The translations under genes were made by a program, and so were the position numbers. DNA of 64,000 nucleotides from Aspidapion aeneum (lineage: Eukaryota; Arthropoda; Insecta; Coleoptera; Brentidae): NCBI GenBank assembly GCA_963576565.1, contig OY755042.1:3586112-3650111 (forward strand), read 5' to 3'. This document shows, piece after piece, positions 11,235 to 21,639 of this stretch. The number at the start of each line of letters is the position of its first letter. Position 1 is the stretch's first letter. Under the pieces are notes generated by a model. The model had not been told where the DNA came from. It saw only the letters and a list, made by a program, of their open reading frames with translations, and searched no databases.

Positions 11235-11480
11235 TAATTACTCACGGTTTGCTCGATTTTGTCCGCTTATTGGAGGTGTCCGCTTATGAGAGGGAACTGC
11301 GAAATTTTAATATATATTTATTCAGAATTTCCGCTGCTTGAGTTTTTCCGATAATAAATTTTTCAGCGATTTTTCGTGCTGATAGATGTTCCTTCTCCGA
11401 AATGGTAACGACTTCTATTTTGTCACGAAAAAAAGGTAATTCCCCGGCTCCAGAGTGCGTTATTGCCAACATTCTACATA
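11235..11480 (-). pseudogene. pogo/Tigger transposase fragment (CENP-B-type HTH)
   Basis: On the minus strand a 62-residue frame (11284-11472) contains KIEVVTISEKEHLSARKIAE followed by KFIIGKTQAAEILNKY. This matches the N-terminal helix-turn-helix of pogo/Tigger transposases and CENP-B-like proteins. Full-length proteins are about 450-550 residues, so the DDE domain is missing. Nearby 11250-11290 resembles the pogo end TGTCCGCTTATTGGAGG; a related end lies at 12851-13050. It is a non-functional relic. Confidence 0.7.
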
Positions 11481-11515
11481 ATATTAATGCCCATGTTTGA
11501 AACTCGTAGACAATG

Positions 11516-11560
11516 ATTGTGTAGAAATAAAATTTCGGACTTCCATTGTCTTTATTTATT
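11516..11560. repeat. Penelope family 2 terminal sequence (solo)
   Basis: AATAAAATTTCGGACTTCCA and the following TTGTCTTTATTTATTT match the ends of the family 2 Penelope element at 21840-22862. No coding part accompanies it. Confidence 0.65.
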
Positions 11561-11584
11561 TATTTTTATTTATTTATTTTTTTT

Positions 11585-12385
11585 TCCTATGGTTTTATCA
11601 TAGTTCTTATCAGCCTTCTAAAGCTCAGCTCTCTAGCGTGTCCGGAAGTGGGCAATGTTACTTTTACATTACTTTACATTTATAGGGGAGGAAAGTAAAT
11701 GATAATTTTGGGGTTTTTAAATTTTTTTCTATAGTTTTATCATAGTTCCTATCAGTCTGCCATATCTGGAAGTGGGCAATGTTACTTTTACATAACTTTA
11801 CATGAATAGGGGAGGGAAGTAAATTAGAATTTTGGGGTTTTTTGATTTTTTCCAGGGGTTTGGTCATAATTTCTATCAGTCTGCCAAATTTCAGCTTTGT
11901 AGCATGTCTGGAAGTACAGTAGAATTTTGATGATCTATACATGAGTGAGTGAGTGAGTGAGTGACAATTTCGACATTTTTTGCAATTTCGTAACTACTTC
12001 AGTACTTTTGGGAATTCCATGAAACTAAACATGAAGGGATTGTTAACTCCATGGAGATCTACGACTGTGCAAAGTTTGAGATTCGTAGCTCATTCCGAAG
12101 TAGAGTTTTAGATGGGTCAAATATCGGCTGAAATGTTTCAAGAAAAGATGGTATGACGCGTGAACTTGGCGAGGCACTGCCGTGCCCTCGGATATATCTC
12201 CTAAATAGTCAACCACACCGTCAAATAAATGAAACAACGCAAAAAAAACGGAGGTAAAAACGTCAAAAACACCTTAAAATCACACGAACTCTCAATACAA
12301 ACAAAGCAACTGGTCCGCTGGTGACGTAAGCAGACACTGTTCGTCTTGCTGAGCAATCCTGTGTGTTTATAATCGTTGGGTATTT
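11585..12385. mobile_element. Foldback-family half element with tandem repeats
   Basis: It contains two to three units of the ~130-bp tandem repeat (TAGTTTTATCATAGTTCCTA ... AAGTGGGCAATGTTACTTTT ... TAGGGGAGG), then a GAGT microsatellite (11941-11962). A unique end follows, with CTGGTGACGTAAGCAGACAC and TTTATAATCGTTGGG. The order is the same as in the left arm of the full element at 54848-57835. Confidence 0.75.
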
Positions 12386-12722
12386 TACACCCTTAAATTT
12401 CATAGTTTTTTCTACAGGTTGTCCCAGCCCAGTGCCGGTTTAAGGGGTACTGAGCCCTAGGTACTTCCTCGAAACAAAGGCGCCAAAAATACTCTGCCGG
12501 TGGTTCTACCAAAAACTTTTTGCATCAGAAAAATAGCCTTAATTGACAAAACTTTAAATATCGACTTCTTATCTCTATAAGGCGATAGAAGTTGTAGCAA
12601 AAATACATAAGAATATAGCTCAAAAACGAAACCGATGACCCCCAATTTTTTTTTCAGGATGGCTCGATCTCTAACATATCTCAAATTCACGTCATCTGAC
12701 GCATCTCGGTAAACACACTATT
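12386..12722 (-). repeat. Inverted-repeat arm, partner of 13130-15225
   Basis: Its sequence is found inverted at 15109-15225 (GGCAGAGTATTTTTG ... CACTGGGCTGGGACAACCTG) and 13130-13320. The partner copy is split by a LINE, so the uninterrupted arm here shows what the target looked like. Confidence 0.7.
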
Positions 12723-12850
12723 TCGCTAGACAGTTAGTACACCTATCATTTGTTTAATTTAAAAAATGTTTGATATACCCTGTAAGTTTACCACAGTTTA
12801 CATTTGTTGGGTGATCCGTGAGTTTATTACATAAACCATTATACATATAC

Positions 12851-13050
12851 AGTGAAACCTCTCCTTGCGGACACCTCTATTAAGCGGACACTCCCTTTAG
12901 CCGGACAAATTTGTTAGAACCAAGTTTTTCCCTATTACTTTACTAGTAAAATTCACTCCTATAACCGGACACTCTAATAACCGGCCGCGGACAATTTTTT
13001 TTGGTAAAAAAATTCTGAAACCTCCCTTAACCGGACGAAAACCTCTGCAC
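12851..13050 (+). repeat. pogo/Tigger terminal fragment
   Basis: Begins CAGTGAAACCTCTCCTTGCG and continues with repeated GCGGACAC / CCGGACA motifs, which is the usual end of pogo/Tigger transposons. It is probably related to the transposase fragment at 11235-11480. Confidence 0.7.
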
Positions 13051-13059
13051 GACATGGGC

Positions 13060-13115
13060 ATTAATAGAAATAAAATTTCGGTCTTCCATTGTCTTTATTT
13101 ATTTATTTTTTTTTA
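13060..13115. repeat. Penelope family 2 terminal sequence (solo)
   Basis: AATAAAATTTCGGTCTTCCA followed by TTGTCTTTATTTATTT, as at 11516-11560 and 21840-21880. It adjoins the pogo fragment at CATGGGCATTAAT, a sequence also present in inverse beside the copy at 11490. Confidence 0.6.
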
Positions 13116-13129
13116 ATTTTTTTTTTAAA

Positions 13130-13324
13130 TTTGAGATATGCTAGAGATCGAGCCATACTGCAAAAAAAAATTGGGGGAGTCATCGGTTTCGTTTTCGAGC
13201 TATATTCTTATGTATTTTTGCTACAACTTCTATCGCCTTATAGAGTTAAGAAGTCGGTATTTAAAGTTTTGTCAATTAAGGCTTTTTTCTGATGCAAAAA
13301 ATTTTTGGTGGTTGGAGGTGCCCA
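13130..13324 (+). repeat. Inverted-repeat arm (left part), LINE-interrupted
   Basis: Inverted match of 12520-12720 (GAGATATGCTAGAGATCGAG ... AAATTTTTGGTGG). It continues after the LINE at 15109-15225. Confidence 0.65.
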
Positions 13325-15098
13325 TAGTAGTAGTAGTAGTGTGGGGTAGGCTCTAGGCCTGGCGACTAGGCACATGAAGCGCCCTTTTCGCCAACCCCCG
13401 GGCATCCCCCCTACTGCGTCCTTCCCTCACTAAGGAATCTGCCCGTCTTCTGTATAAAGGCCAGAATATCGGGCCACCTCAGATTCAGAAGGTCCTCCGT
13501 CTCAAAGGCCTCCTCCTCGAATACCTCTCTTCTTGCCTCCTTGTATGCTTCACATGATGAGAGAAAATGCGCCGAGGTCTCATCCTCGGCCCAACATCGC
13601 TCGCACGTCGCGTCCTCCTTCACTCTCATCTTTGCCAGGTGTCCTTGTAGGACGCAGTGTCCGGTCAGGACTCCCACTATGGCTCCCACCTCTCTTCGTG
13701 TTCTACGGAGCAGCCAGTGCCTACGGGATTTGCTGTAGCCTGTCACATACTTCCTGTGTTGGTCCACTCCCTTTGTATCTCTCTCTGGGTCCACTCTGTT
13801 AGGGCCGACTTCATTTGCCCTCTTGTGAGCCCCAGGAACGGTTCTGGCCCGACGCATTTCTGCTGGGATCCTCCCCTGGCGAGTCTGTCCGCTTTCTCGT
13901 TTCCGGGGACTCCCACGTGACCTGGGACCCATACGAGCTCTACCTCTCTTACGCCGGCCAATTCCTGAAGTGCATCCGCACACTCCTGCACCAAACCTGC
14001 GGACATGGTTGGTTTACACAGTGCTTTCCGCGCAGCTTGACTGTCTGAACAGATGCAGAGGCGTTTTCCTGTTTCGTTCCTAATTTCTTCCTCCCATGTT
14101 AACGCCAGTATAGCGTAAACCTCTGCCTGGAAGACTGTTGCATTGGATCCCAGCGGGTAGCTTTTTCCAATGCTCTTGCTTTCCACGTACACTCCTGCAC
14201 CGGTCGAATTCCGGTCTGTCAGCCTTGATCCGTCTGTATAGCAGACCGTGGCGTCGCTAAGGAATTCAACTCCGTCCTCCTTCCATGCATCCCTTGGTGG
14301 TATGGTTAAACGGTATCTCCTTTTCTCCCTTAACCGCTTTTCTGGCATCGCTAGCCTGTACGTCGATAAAGGAATCTCCTTTTCCGTCACAGTCGCGATC
14401 TCCGAATGTCCTTTTTGTCCACCGCTCCTTCTCCACACGCCCGAGTCCCTTATCCTAAGGTATGCTGCCATCGCTTCCTTCTTTATCCAGGTGGACAGCG
14501 ATGGGAGACCCAGGATGGTGTTCAGGGCTATGTTAGGAGTAGACCTTAGAGCTCCGGTGATGCTCAAGGTCGCCAGCCTCTGCATGCTTTCGAGCTTTTT
14601 GGCGTTAGTGGTTTTCATTGCCCCCGGCCACCAAACCACTGATCCGTATTGGATCCTTGGTCTTATGATGGCCGTGTAGATCCAGTACATGATCCTTGGG
14701 CTGAGTCCCCACTTTCTTCCTACCACCCTTCTTACTTGCCAAAATGTTTTTATCGTCTTTGTTGTGAGTCGGTCTATATGTTGTTTCCAGCTTAGTTTAC
14801 TGTCTAGCACCATCCCCAGGTACTTAACCTCTTGCGATAGTGCAAGTGGTCTTCCGTACATTTGTGGTGCTTTGAAGCCTACTATTTTCCTCTTCTTTGT
14901 AAAGAGAACCATTTCCGTCTTGCTGGGGTTGATGGAGAGGCCGTTCTCTTGGCACCAGTTCTCTATTAGTTTGCACGCCCTTTGCATCCTTTCGCAAATT
15001 ACGCCTAGGAACTTCCCTGGTACTATAACCAGTCCGTCGTCGGCGTACGCTTTGCCGTCAAATCCTTGTTCTTCCAGTTTGTGAAGTAGACTGTCCAT
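13325..15098 (-). pseudogene. LINE relic: reverse transcriptase C-part, RNase H, zinc knuckle
   Basis: The element lies on the minus strand and is 5' truncated just before the catalytic YADD motif (KAYADDGLVIVPG, starting near 15050). The order is: RT palm/thumb (LGMVLDSKLSWKQHI), an RNase H domain (CYTDGSR, then QAEVYAILAL, CSDSQAARKAL and VPGHVGVPGNEKAD), and a C-terminal CxxC-H-C knuckle (CERCWAEDETSAHFLSSC). The frame is open from 15098 to 13743. A frameshift near 13750 then moves the rest into the frame ending at 13411. The 3' tail is five TAG units at 13325-13338. RNase H plus this tail suit the I/R1-like group of LINEs, a family-level inference. It cannot be functional. Confidence 0.9.
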
Positions 15099-15108
15099 TA
15101 ATTGGCAG

Positions 15109-15225
15109 AGTATTTTTGCCGCCTTTGTTACGGGGAAGTACCTAGGGCTCAGTACGCCTTAAACCGGCACTGGGCTGGGACAACCTGTAGAGAAAACTAT
15201 GAAATGTAAGAGTGTAAAATACCTA
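15109..15225 (+). repeat. Inverted-repeat arm (right part)
   Basis: Inverted match of 12386-12500, resuming after the LINE. TTGGCAGAGTATTTTTG at the junction is also the 3' tail motif of element A. Confidence 0.65.
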
Positions 15226-15489
15226 CAAATTAGCTGTCAAAGGACTTAGATAAAGATAATAATAAATTGATTATTAAATGCTTCTCTTAACAAAGAGCAT
15301 TTAACAATATTAGGAAAAGTAGTAAGCTTAGTATTATTACCTCACCATTGTCATTCTCTTATTATTTTACTAATTACATAAAAAATTATAATTTTAACAA
15401 ACACTACAAACAAAAGTACAAGCACACACATCTTAGGTTTTAATTTGTCACAGCGCGAGACAGTCGGATCATCAGAATTGAGGTACCAC
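15226..15489. other. No gene seen
   Basis: AT-rich with no recognised structure. Confidence 0.5.
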
Positions 15490-15711
15490 TTTTGAATTTT
15501 CTAAACTAGAATAACTCCGAAAAAACGTAATTTAGGTTTAAATTTAAACAAGTTTTCGTGGCTAATCGGGTAAAAAGAAGTTTTTGTTTCTCTCATATTT
15601 TTCCGTGGGTAGCTTGAAAGCTTAACCTCACGGGTGTCCAAGATCTAGGACACTGGGACTCCGCAGAACACTGCTTAGTCAATGTGACACTTTTGCGAAG
15701 TTAAAGTATTG

Positions 15712-16288
15712 TTCATACTCGTCTTAGTCTTTTGTTTTTGATTAGTCTTTGTCCTTTGATTAGTCTTAGCTGTCTTAAACAAAATCGGCTGTTCATACTC
15801 GTCTTTTGTTTTTGATTAGTCTTAGTCAAAACCCACTGAAAAAAAAATCAATTTCAATAAAAAGGCCCTCTTCAAAAGTCATTTTCTACACAAAACAATC
15901 TTATTTAAGCTAATCTGTGCACGAAACACAGACACGAAAGAACAAAAAGCGAAAAAGAAAAAAAAACAAATAAAATTTTGAGGTTATGTTGAGATTTTCT
16001 GTTAAAAACATGATTAATAGCGGTAAATTCAAAATTTCGACCGCGCGCTTGCGCTCTTCAGACGCCCTGTAAAAAAAACAACAAATATCAGCTGATGTCT
16101 GTCACTCGTCTTAGTCGTTGTCCTAAGGATTGAAAGTTGGCAACTCTTAAGACAAAGACTAATCAAAAACAAAAGCAAAAGCATTGTATGAACACTCCCA
16201 TAAGAAACAGTGGTTTTAACTTTCTTATGACAAGACGTATGACTAAACCAAGACAAAAGACTAGACAAAAGACGAGTATGAACGATCC
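15712..16288. mobile_element. MITE with TTCATACTCGTCTT ends
   Basis: GTTCATACTCGTCTTAGTC near 15713 is inverted at 16265-16285 (AAGACGAGTATGAACGATCC). Subterminal TTGTTTTTGATTAGTC repeats appear on both sides in opposite orientation. About 575 bp, non-coding. Confidence 0.65.
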
Positions 16289-16519
16289 ATAATTAGACGG
16301 TTTTGTCTCTAATCCTATGTATATAGTGAGAAAACCCGCGTAAAAAGCGCCATCTACCGAGATTTGAGAGAAACTAGAACAAGAGCAGGCGAAAATAAAC
16401 TGCTATACACATCGATCAATGAAAAGATCGATTGCAAAGAAAAAGAAGAAGAAACAATCCGTGAACTACGACAGCTCTTCTGTCTTTCAGGCCAGAGATT
16501 TTTAGGCCAAATATTACTA

Positions 16520-16868
16520 ACAAACGTGCAATTTAGTACCCGTAAATTTAAAAATTAAACAAGTTTTTATGGCTAATCGAGTAAAAAGAAGTTTCTGCTT
16601 CTCTCATATTTTTCCGTGCGTAGCTTGAAAGATTAACATCACGGGGGTCCAAGATCTAATGGACCCCTAATAAGTATTGACACTTAACTATTAAGTTCTT
16701 ATGGGACTCCTCAGAACACTGCTTGGTCAATGTGACACACATAAACAAGTCAACAAGGAGTCCCATAAGGACCAAACAGTTAACTGTCAACACTTATTAG
16801 GTGTCCATTAGATCTTGGATCTCCGTGAGGTTAAGCTTTCAAGCTACCCACGGAAAAATATGAGAGAA
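16520..16868. repeat. Foldback repeat beside a Penelope element
   Basis: 16560-16740 is inverted against 16745-16868; shared motifs include TTTTTCCGTG-GTAGCTTGAAAG and GGTCCAAGATCTAATGG. Related single arms lie at 15560-15670 and 27660-27880. The sequence flanking the Penelope copy on its far side (18070-18110) is the inverse of 16521-16560, which suggests that the retroelement landed inside this foldback. Confidence 0.6.
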
Positions 16869-18110
16869 GGCGTTGGATAACGCCCCTCATAAACCCAAAG
16901 TCTGGTTTCGATATGTAGATGACACTTTTGTCGTTTGGCCTTATGGTAGAGACAGCCTTAATGAATTTCTCAACGACATTAACAGCATACACCCCAGTAT
17001 ACAATTTACAATGGAAACAGAGAACAACAGAGAATTGGCATTCCTTGACGTACTAGTAACGAGGAAAGAGGGACGACTAGGACATACCGTATACAGAAAA
17101 CCTACTCACACAGACCGCTACCTAAACAACACATCTAACCACCACCCGTGCCAAAGAAAATGGGTAATAAAAACATTGGTAGAGAGGGCGAAAAGAATCT
17201 GCGAACCAGAACATCTAGACAAAGAATTAAACCATCTTAAAAACGCCCTCGTAGCAAATGGATACACTCAAAGCGACATAGATAAATGTATACGACCAAT
17301 GCCGAGCACTAGAAGTAGTAGTAGCGGTGGACTGAGCAGCCGCGAAGTTACTTCAAGAGCCTTTCTGCCCTACATCCCTAGAGTGACGGATAGGATCGGA
17401 CGTATTCTGGGAAAACACAACATAAAAACGATCTTCAAGCCATCTAAGAAGATTGAGAACCACCTCAAATCTGCGAAGAATATAAGGGACCCACTAAGTT
17501 CTTCAGGGGTATACCGCATTCCTTGTACCTGTGGAAGTTTCTACATCGGAACAACCAAACGGTCCGTAAACACAAGAATCAAAGAACACAAAGCCAACTG
17601 TCGACTCAGACATACCGAAAAATCCGCAGTTGCAGACCACACACTAAACAATGAAGACCACCGAATAAAATTCGAAGACACACAAGTTCTCTGCGCCTCT
17701 TCTTCTCACTATCCAAGACTTTATAGAGAAGCAATCGAAATTCATAAACACCAGCAGAACTTCAACAGATCTGAAGAAACTCTTAAAATTAACAGAACAT
17801 GGGTACCGGTTCTTAAAAACACTAAACGGCTCCCTTACAATAACAAAACTGAATCTCGGGAAAGTGACGAATCACCGACCAGCTCTGATATACGCCCCGC
17901 CCACCATAGCGTATATAACCTGCGCCCGCGACAGACTAACCACCAGTCTTCGAGAAGCCGACAAACAGTCAACATCTCCTGAAGATGCCATCCACTCGAG
18001 ATGGCGAAACGTCGAGAACGAATTTCCAACGACGACGGCCGAACAGCCCGAAAGCACACTCACCATCAAACTAATACTTGTTTGATTTTTAAATTCACGG
18101 GTACTAAATT
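16869..18110 (+). pseudogene. Penelope-like element, family 1 (RT C-part + GIY-YIG)
   Basis: An uninterrupted frame of about 369 codons ends at TGA 17980-17982. It starts inside the reverse transcriptase: the first recognisable element is catalytic motif C (WFRYVDDTFVVWP), so the N-terminal part and the true start are missing. A thumb/linker region follows (AFLDVLVTRK, YRKPTHTDRYLN). Next is an SSSSGG linker, then the GIY-YIG endonuclease: GVYRIPCTCGSFYIG, with the CxC cysteines typical of Penelope endonucleases, KRSVNTRIKEH, and Glu in YREAIEIH. Full Penelope proteins are about 700-900 residues. The clean frame means recent insertion, but the truncation makes it immobile. A hammerhead motif overlaps the stop. 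Confidence 0.9.
17973..18019 (+). ncRNA. Hammerhead-type ribozyme motif overlapping a stop codon
   Basis: The order is TCTC (17975-17978), core CTGAAGA (17979-17985), T, GCCATC (17987-17992), a loop, GATGGC (18000-18005), GAAA (18006-18009), C, GTC (ends 18013), GAGA (18014-18017). Stem II is a perfect 6 bp and stem I is 4 bp. Stem III is only AC/GT, as in small Penelope hammerheads that act as dimers. One T sits between the core and stem II in addition to the textbook consensus. The TGA stop of the upstream frame (17980-17982) is the TGA of the core. Confidence 0.7.
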
Positions 18111-18119
18111 CTACCTTTC

Positions 18120-18230
18120 TTAGTAATTTAAGTTCAAACAAAATTTGCATTTATCGCCTATGTGATATGGCCCTGAATGTACTTGCTGATATAAGCCGCT
18201 AACTGCATACAGGGTGTTTCAAAATGCAAA
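18120..18230 (+). repeat. Inverted-repeat arm, left (partner 20101-20215)
   Basis: TATGTGATATGGCCCTGAAT and GATATAAGCCGCTAACTG reappear inverted at 20120-20180, and the outer AATTTAAGTTCAAACAAAAT matches inverted sequence at 20190-20210. A TACAGGGTGTTTCAAAATGC segment inside resembles mariner-type ends. Confidence 0.7.
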
Positions 18231-18611
18231 TGATTTCAAGACAAAAAGTTCACATAAACATAGGGCTATATACGCTTAGTTTTCGAGATAATATTTTGTT
18301 TGCCTTTTCTCTATAACAGTTAGAAATGCGAAAAAAAGCAAGAAACAAAAAAGTGCGCAAATGAAACAAGGATTTTATTTGTTGTTTTAATACCTACCAG
18401 TGGCTTACAACAAAAAATATCCAGGGGAAAAGGCGACATGACCTATGAAAAAGTATCAACCTGTAAATTCATAAAATCATTTGGCATGTCTAATAGGGTA
18501 GTGCCTATAAAATATACCCTCTAAATTTGAGCTAATAATCGCAAAATGTGCACAAGCTATAAACAAAAACTTAAAAAAACATCTATCTATATCTATCTCG
18601 AAAACTAAGGG
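18231..18611. other. Interior of the inverted-repeat element; no gene seen
   Basis: AT-rich sequence between the left arm and the LINE insertion; nothing recognised. Confidence 0.5.
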
Positions 18612-20099
18612 TTTGCGAACCTATGTTTATTTATCGTGGTATTAGTATTCAATCGGTTATATTAAAACTTTTTGATCATTTATTTTGTCGTCATTTTTCC
18701 TGGAATTGCAAGGGCATTTTATCCGATAGCCAGCATGGGTTTGCTCAAGGCAGGTCAACAGTGACTAACCTGCTATCTTATCAGCACACTCTGTTGAGTG
18801 CCTTTGAGGGGTCTAAACAAGTGGACAGTGTCTACACAGACTTCTCAAAGGCATTTGACAGGGTGAGTCATGCACACTTGGTGAGCAAGTTGAGGGCTAT
18901 GGGGTTGGGCGAGATTCTGGTAAGTCTTGCCCATAGTTTCCTGACTGGTCGCACACAGTTGGTCCGGATTGGCGATTGCGTTTCTGGTGAGGTTCAAGTG
19001 GACTCTGGTGTGCCGCAAGGTTCACACATTGGCCCAGTTTTCTTTAATTTATTTATTCGTGACCTTAGTGACGTGATTGTTAGTTCGGATCATCTGGCAT
19101 TTGCTGATGATTTTAAGCTTTAGAGGTTGATTGAAACTTATCTTGATTGTTTGTTACTTCAAAGTGATCTTAATAACATTCGTGAGTGGTGTAGTAATAA
19201 TGGTCTAGATTTAAATGTTAAAAAATGCCTAAGTATCACTTTCAGTCGATCATCTAATTCGATTCAGCATATAAATGTCATAAATGGTACTGCTCTTGAA
19301 TCAGTAACGGCAGTCAGGGACTTGGGTGTCTTATTTGACAGCAAGATGTCATTTAGGCCTCATTATGATGATATTATTAATAAGGGTATGCGAACCCTTG
19401 GCTTTATCACTCGTAACAGCTCCGAGTTATCACCATATTGTTTTAAGCTCTTGTACTGCTCACTAGTTCGTTCTGTACTGGAATATGCGTCAGTGGTATG
19501 GTCACCACACTACGCCTGCCACATTGATCGCTTGGAGTCTGTACAGAGAACTTTTCTTTGTTCTCTTGCACTCAGGGCTGATATAGCCATTTACAACAAC
19601 AATTATAACTTTGGACTTGATACTTTGGAAAGAAGAAGGACATATTCTGATGTTATAACTTTTTATAAAATATTAAACGGTATCTGCTTTTGTCCTTCTT
19701 TATTGGAGATTATCGGTTTCAACACTATTCAGCGTAGGCATAACTTTTCGTAAAGTTTCGTATTCCCTTTCATCATGCCAATTATGTACTCTTCGTCTGT
19801 ACAACCAAAACAATCTTGATCCATTCGCAGCCAGTCTCACTTCCTTTAAGGGTAGTATTAGGGAATTACTATAGTAAAACCTACAGTTCCTATATTTTAA
19901 TAAAAGAGAAATTTTTTTATCTTTCGTCAATTTTCTTAGTCCTAGTCCTAGTTTCATATTATTGTTTTTTTTTTTTTTGATTGTTTTAATTAGTTTTATT
20001 ACTTTTTTTTGCCATCTTGTTATTAATTAATTACTGTAATATTATTGTAAATTGGCTCTGCCGTTGAAATAGAAAAATAAATAAATAAATAAATAAAAA
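18612..20099 (+). pseudogene. LINE relic: reverse transcriptase (CR1/Jockey-like)
   Basis: The frame 18623-19753 is read through with one in-frame TAG at 19121-19123. Visible RT motifs are YRGISIQSVILKLFDHL, SQHGFAQGRSTVTNLL, YTDFSKAFDRVSH, GVPQGSHIGPVFFNLFI and FADDFKL, followed by LRDLNNIREWCSNNGLDLN-type thumb sequence and LERRRTYSDV. The second Asp of the FADD box is present. The endonuclease domain is missing (5' truncation) and the C-terminus is frameshifted after 19753. The 3' end is an AAATA-rich tail at 20067-20099. CR1/Jockey is the best guess from the motif style. The insertion sits inside the inverted-repeat element 18120-20215. Confidence 0.88.
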
Positions 20100-20100
20100 A

Positions 20101-20215
20101 TCACTTGAATTTTGACAAACCCTGTATACAGTTAGCGGCTTATATCAGCAAATACGTTCAGGGCCATTTCACACAAGTGAAAAAGGCAAAATTAGTTTAA
20201 ACTTAAATTACGTTT
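20101..20215 (-). repeat. Inverted-repeat arm, right (partner 18120-18230)
   Basis: See the left arm; the order of motifs is mirrored. Confidence 0.7.
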
Positions 20216-20856
20216 TTTCAGAGTATACTAGCCTGTGATACTAGTACAGAGCTGTCACAAGTACATTATGAAAGTACTTACAAGTACCAAGTACATTAAG
20301 ATTTGTAAAAGTACTTGAAGTACGTACTTTGTACTTTTCTTTTCAAATCGACTTCAAGTACCAAGTACATTATAAAAGTATTTGATTTTCCTTAAATCTT
20401 GTACTTAAAGTACAATAGAAGTACTTGAAGTACAATAGAAGTACAATAAGTAGTTTAAATAAGGCAAAAAATGAGAAAAATGCAAAAAATATCAAAAATG
20501 TTAATAAATTTCAAAACAGTAAAAAATGTCAAAAAACGTCACAAACTTCAAAAAATATCTAAGATGTCAAAAAAAAAAAAATTAAAAAGATTTAAAAAAA
20601 TGTCAAAACCATCAAAAATGCAAAAAAAAGTCAAGGTTTTATATTTTGGAATATTGTGGTATGTAAATATATATTACTTATACAGTGCGGACCTAAATAG
20701 ACCCCCCCCCCTTCTAACTTTTGAACAGAAAGAGATATTGATTTCTGGTAAAAAGTCTTTTGTCAAAAATTTGACCTTTTCCGAAAGGTATTAATTTCTA
20801 AATCACTCATAGAAAGTACTATTTTTATAATAGCCCACAAAACTGCTTAACAACTT

Positions 20857-21169
20857 AAAACTGTTTGGTTTCCACTTTCTCCAACGTCGATCATGAGGAT
20901 ACGAGTGATCCCCGTCTGGAACACGTCCTGATAGTCAGGAACAAATGTTCCATGCCAATCCACGACCGGACCGGTTTCGACCTTTTGGGTCATCCTCAGG
21001 TGAATGTAGGCGATAGCTCCGTGTAGAGCATAAGTTGTGTGAAACCACCAGAAACAACTACTCCGAGGGAAAATACCCCTACCGGCATTGAATTATACTG
21101 ATGGTTTGAGGCTTTCGTTGGGAACTTGTTAAAACTGTTTGGTTTCCACTTTCTCCAACGTCGATCATG
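20857..21169 (-). repeat. 274-bp hammerhead-bearing unit with 39-bp direct terminal repeats
   Basis: The 39 bp at 20857-20895 (AAAACTGTTTGGTTTCCACT...) return at 21131-21169, giving one 274-bp period plus a partial second. The minus strand carries a complete hammerhead fold (20956-21007). No protein frame was found. A rearranged copy is at 789-1004. The arrangement resembles a partial tandem dimer, as seen in Penelope long terminal repeats and in retrozymes. Confidence 0.8.
20956..21007 (-). ncRNA. Hammerhead ribozyme with full stem III
   Basis: On the minus strand: CATTCAC, core CTGAGGA (20993-20999), T, GACC / GGTC stem II with a 5-base loop, GAAA, then CCG-GTC-CGGT, which closes a 4-bp stem III with the last A of GAAA, C at the cleavage site, and GTGGATT. 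CATTCAC pairs with GTGGATT over about six positions (one G-U). All three helices are present. Cleavage is predicted between 20964 and 20963. As in the other motifs here, one T lies between the core and stem II. Confidence 0.75.
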
Positions 21170-21639
21170 CTTAACAACTTGTTTAAATCAAACTAAATAA
21201 ATAAGCATAACAAACGTAAATATCCAAGGAATTTTGTGTATCTAGTCAGACTAAATAAATTTTCGGGTTCTTTAAACCAACCTCCATTAAATAGAAATTA
21301 CGTCTACTGCAAGGTAAGTAGGTGGATGCCCAAAAATCGACTACCGTACTACCGACACCCCTCAATTGATGGCATGACTGTGCTGTAATACTTTCTCACA
21401 CTGAATCTGAATTTCACGTTCCACGAAAGAATAAATGTGCGTGCAAATAATTAAGCCTATAGCCATTATTCTTTGGATAAGTGTGTACCCAATATTACGA
21501 ATTTTTGGGCGATTAATTAAGACTTATCTAACCGGATTTCCCTGCCAAGTTGATAAAAAAACCGGACAGGTGGCAACCCTGAGGTTACCACTTGTCTTCG
21601 GCGCATTAAAGTTATATCTCACCTATATCCCGTACATTG

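Noticed and set aside
13533..15084. Several plus-strand frames of 65-143 codons
   Set aside because: Antisense shadows of the LINE reverse transcriptase and RNase H frame.
17835..18150. Minus-strand frames beside the Penelope element
   Set aside because: Antisense of the Penelope C-terminus and hammerhead region.
20471..20794. Lysine/methionine-rich 107-codon frame
   Set aside because: AT-rich AAAATGTCAAAAA-type low complexity inside the hAT element; no domain.
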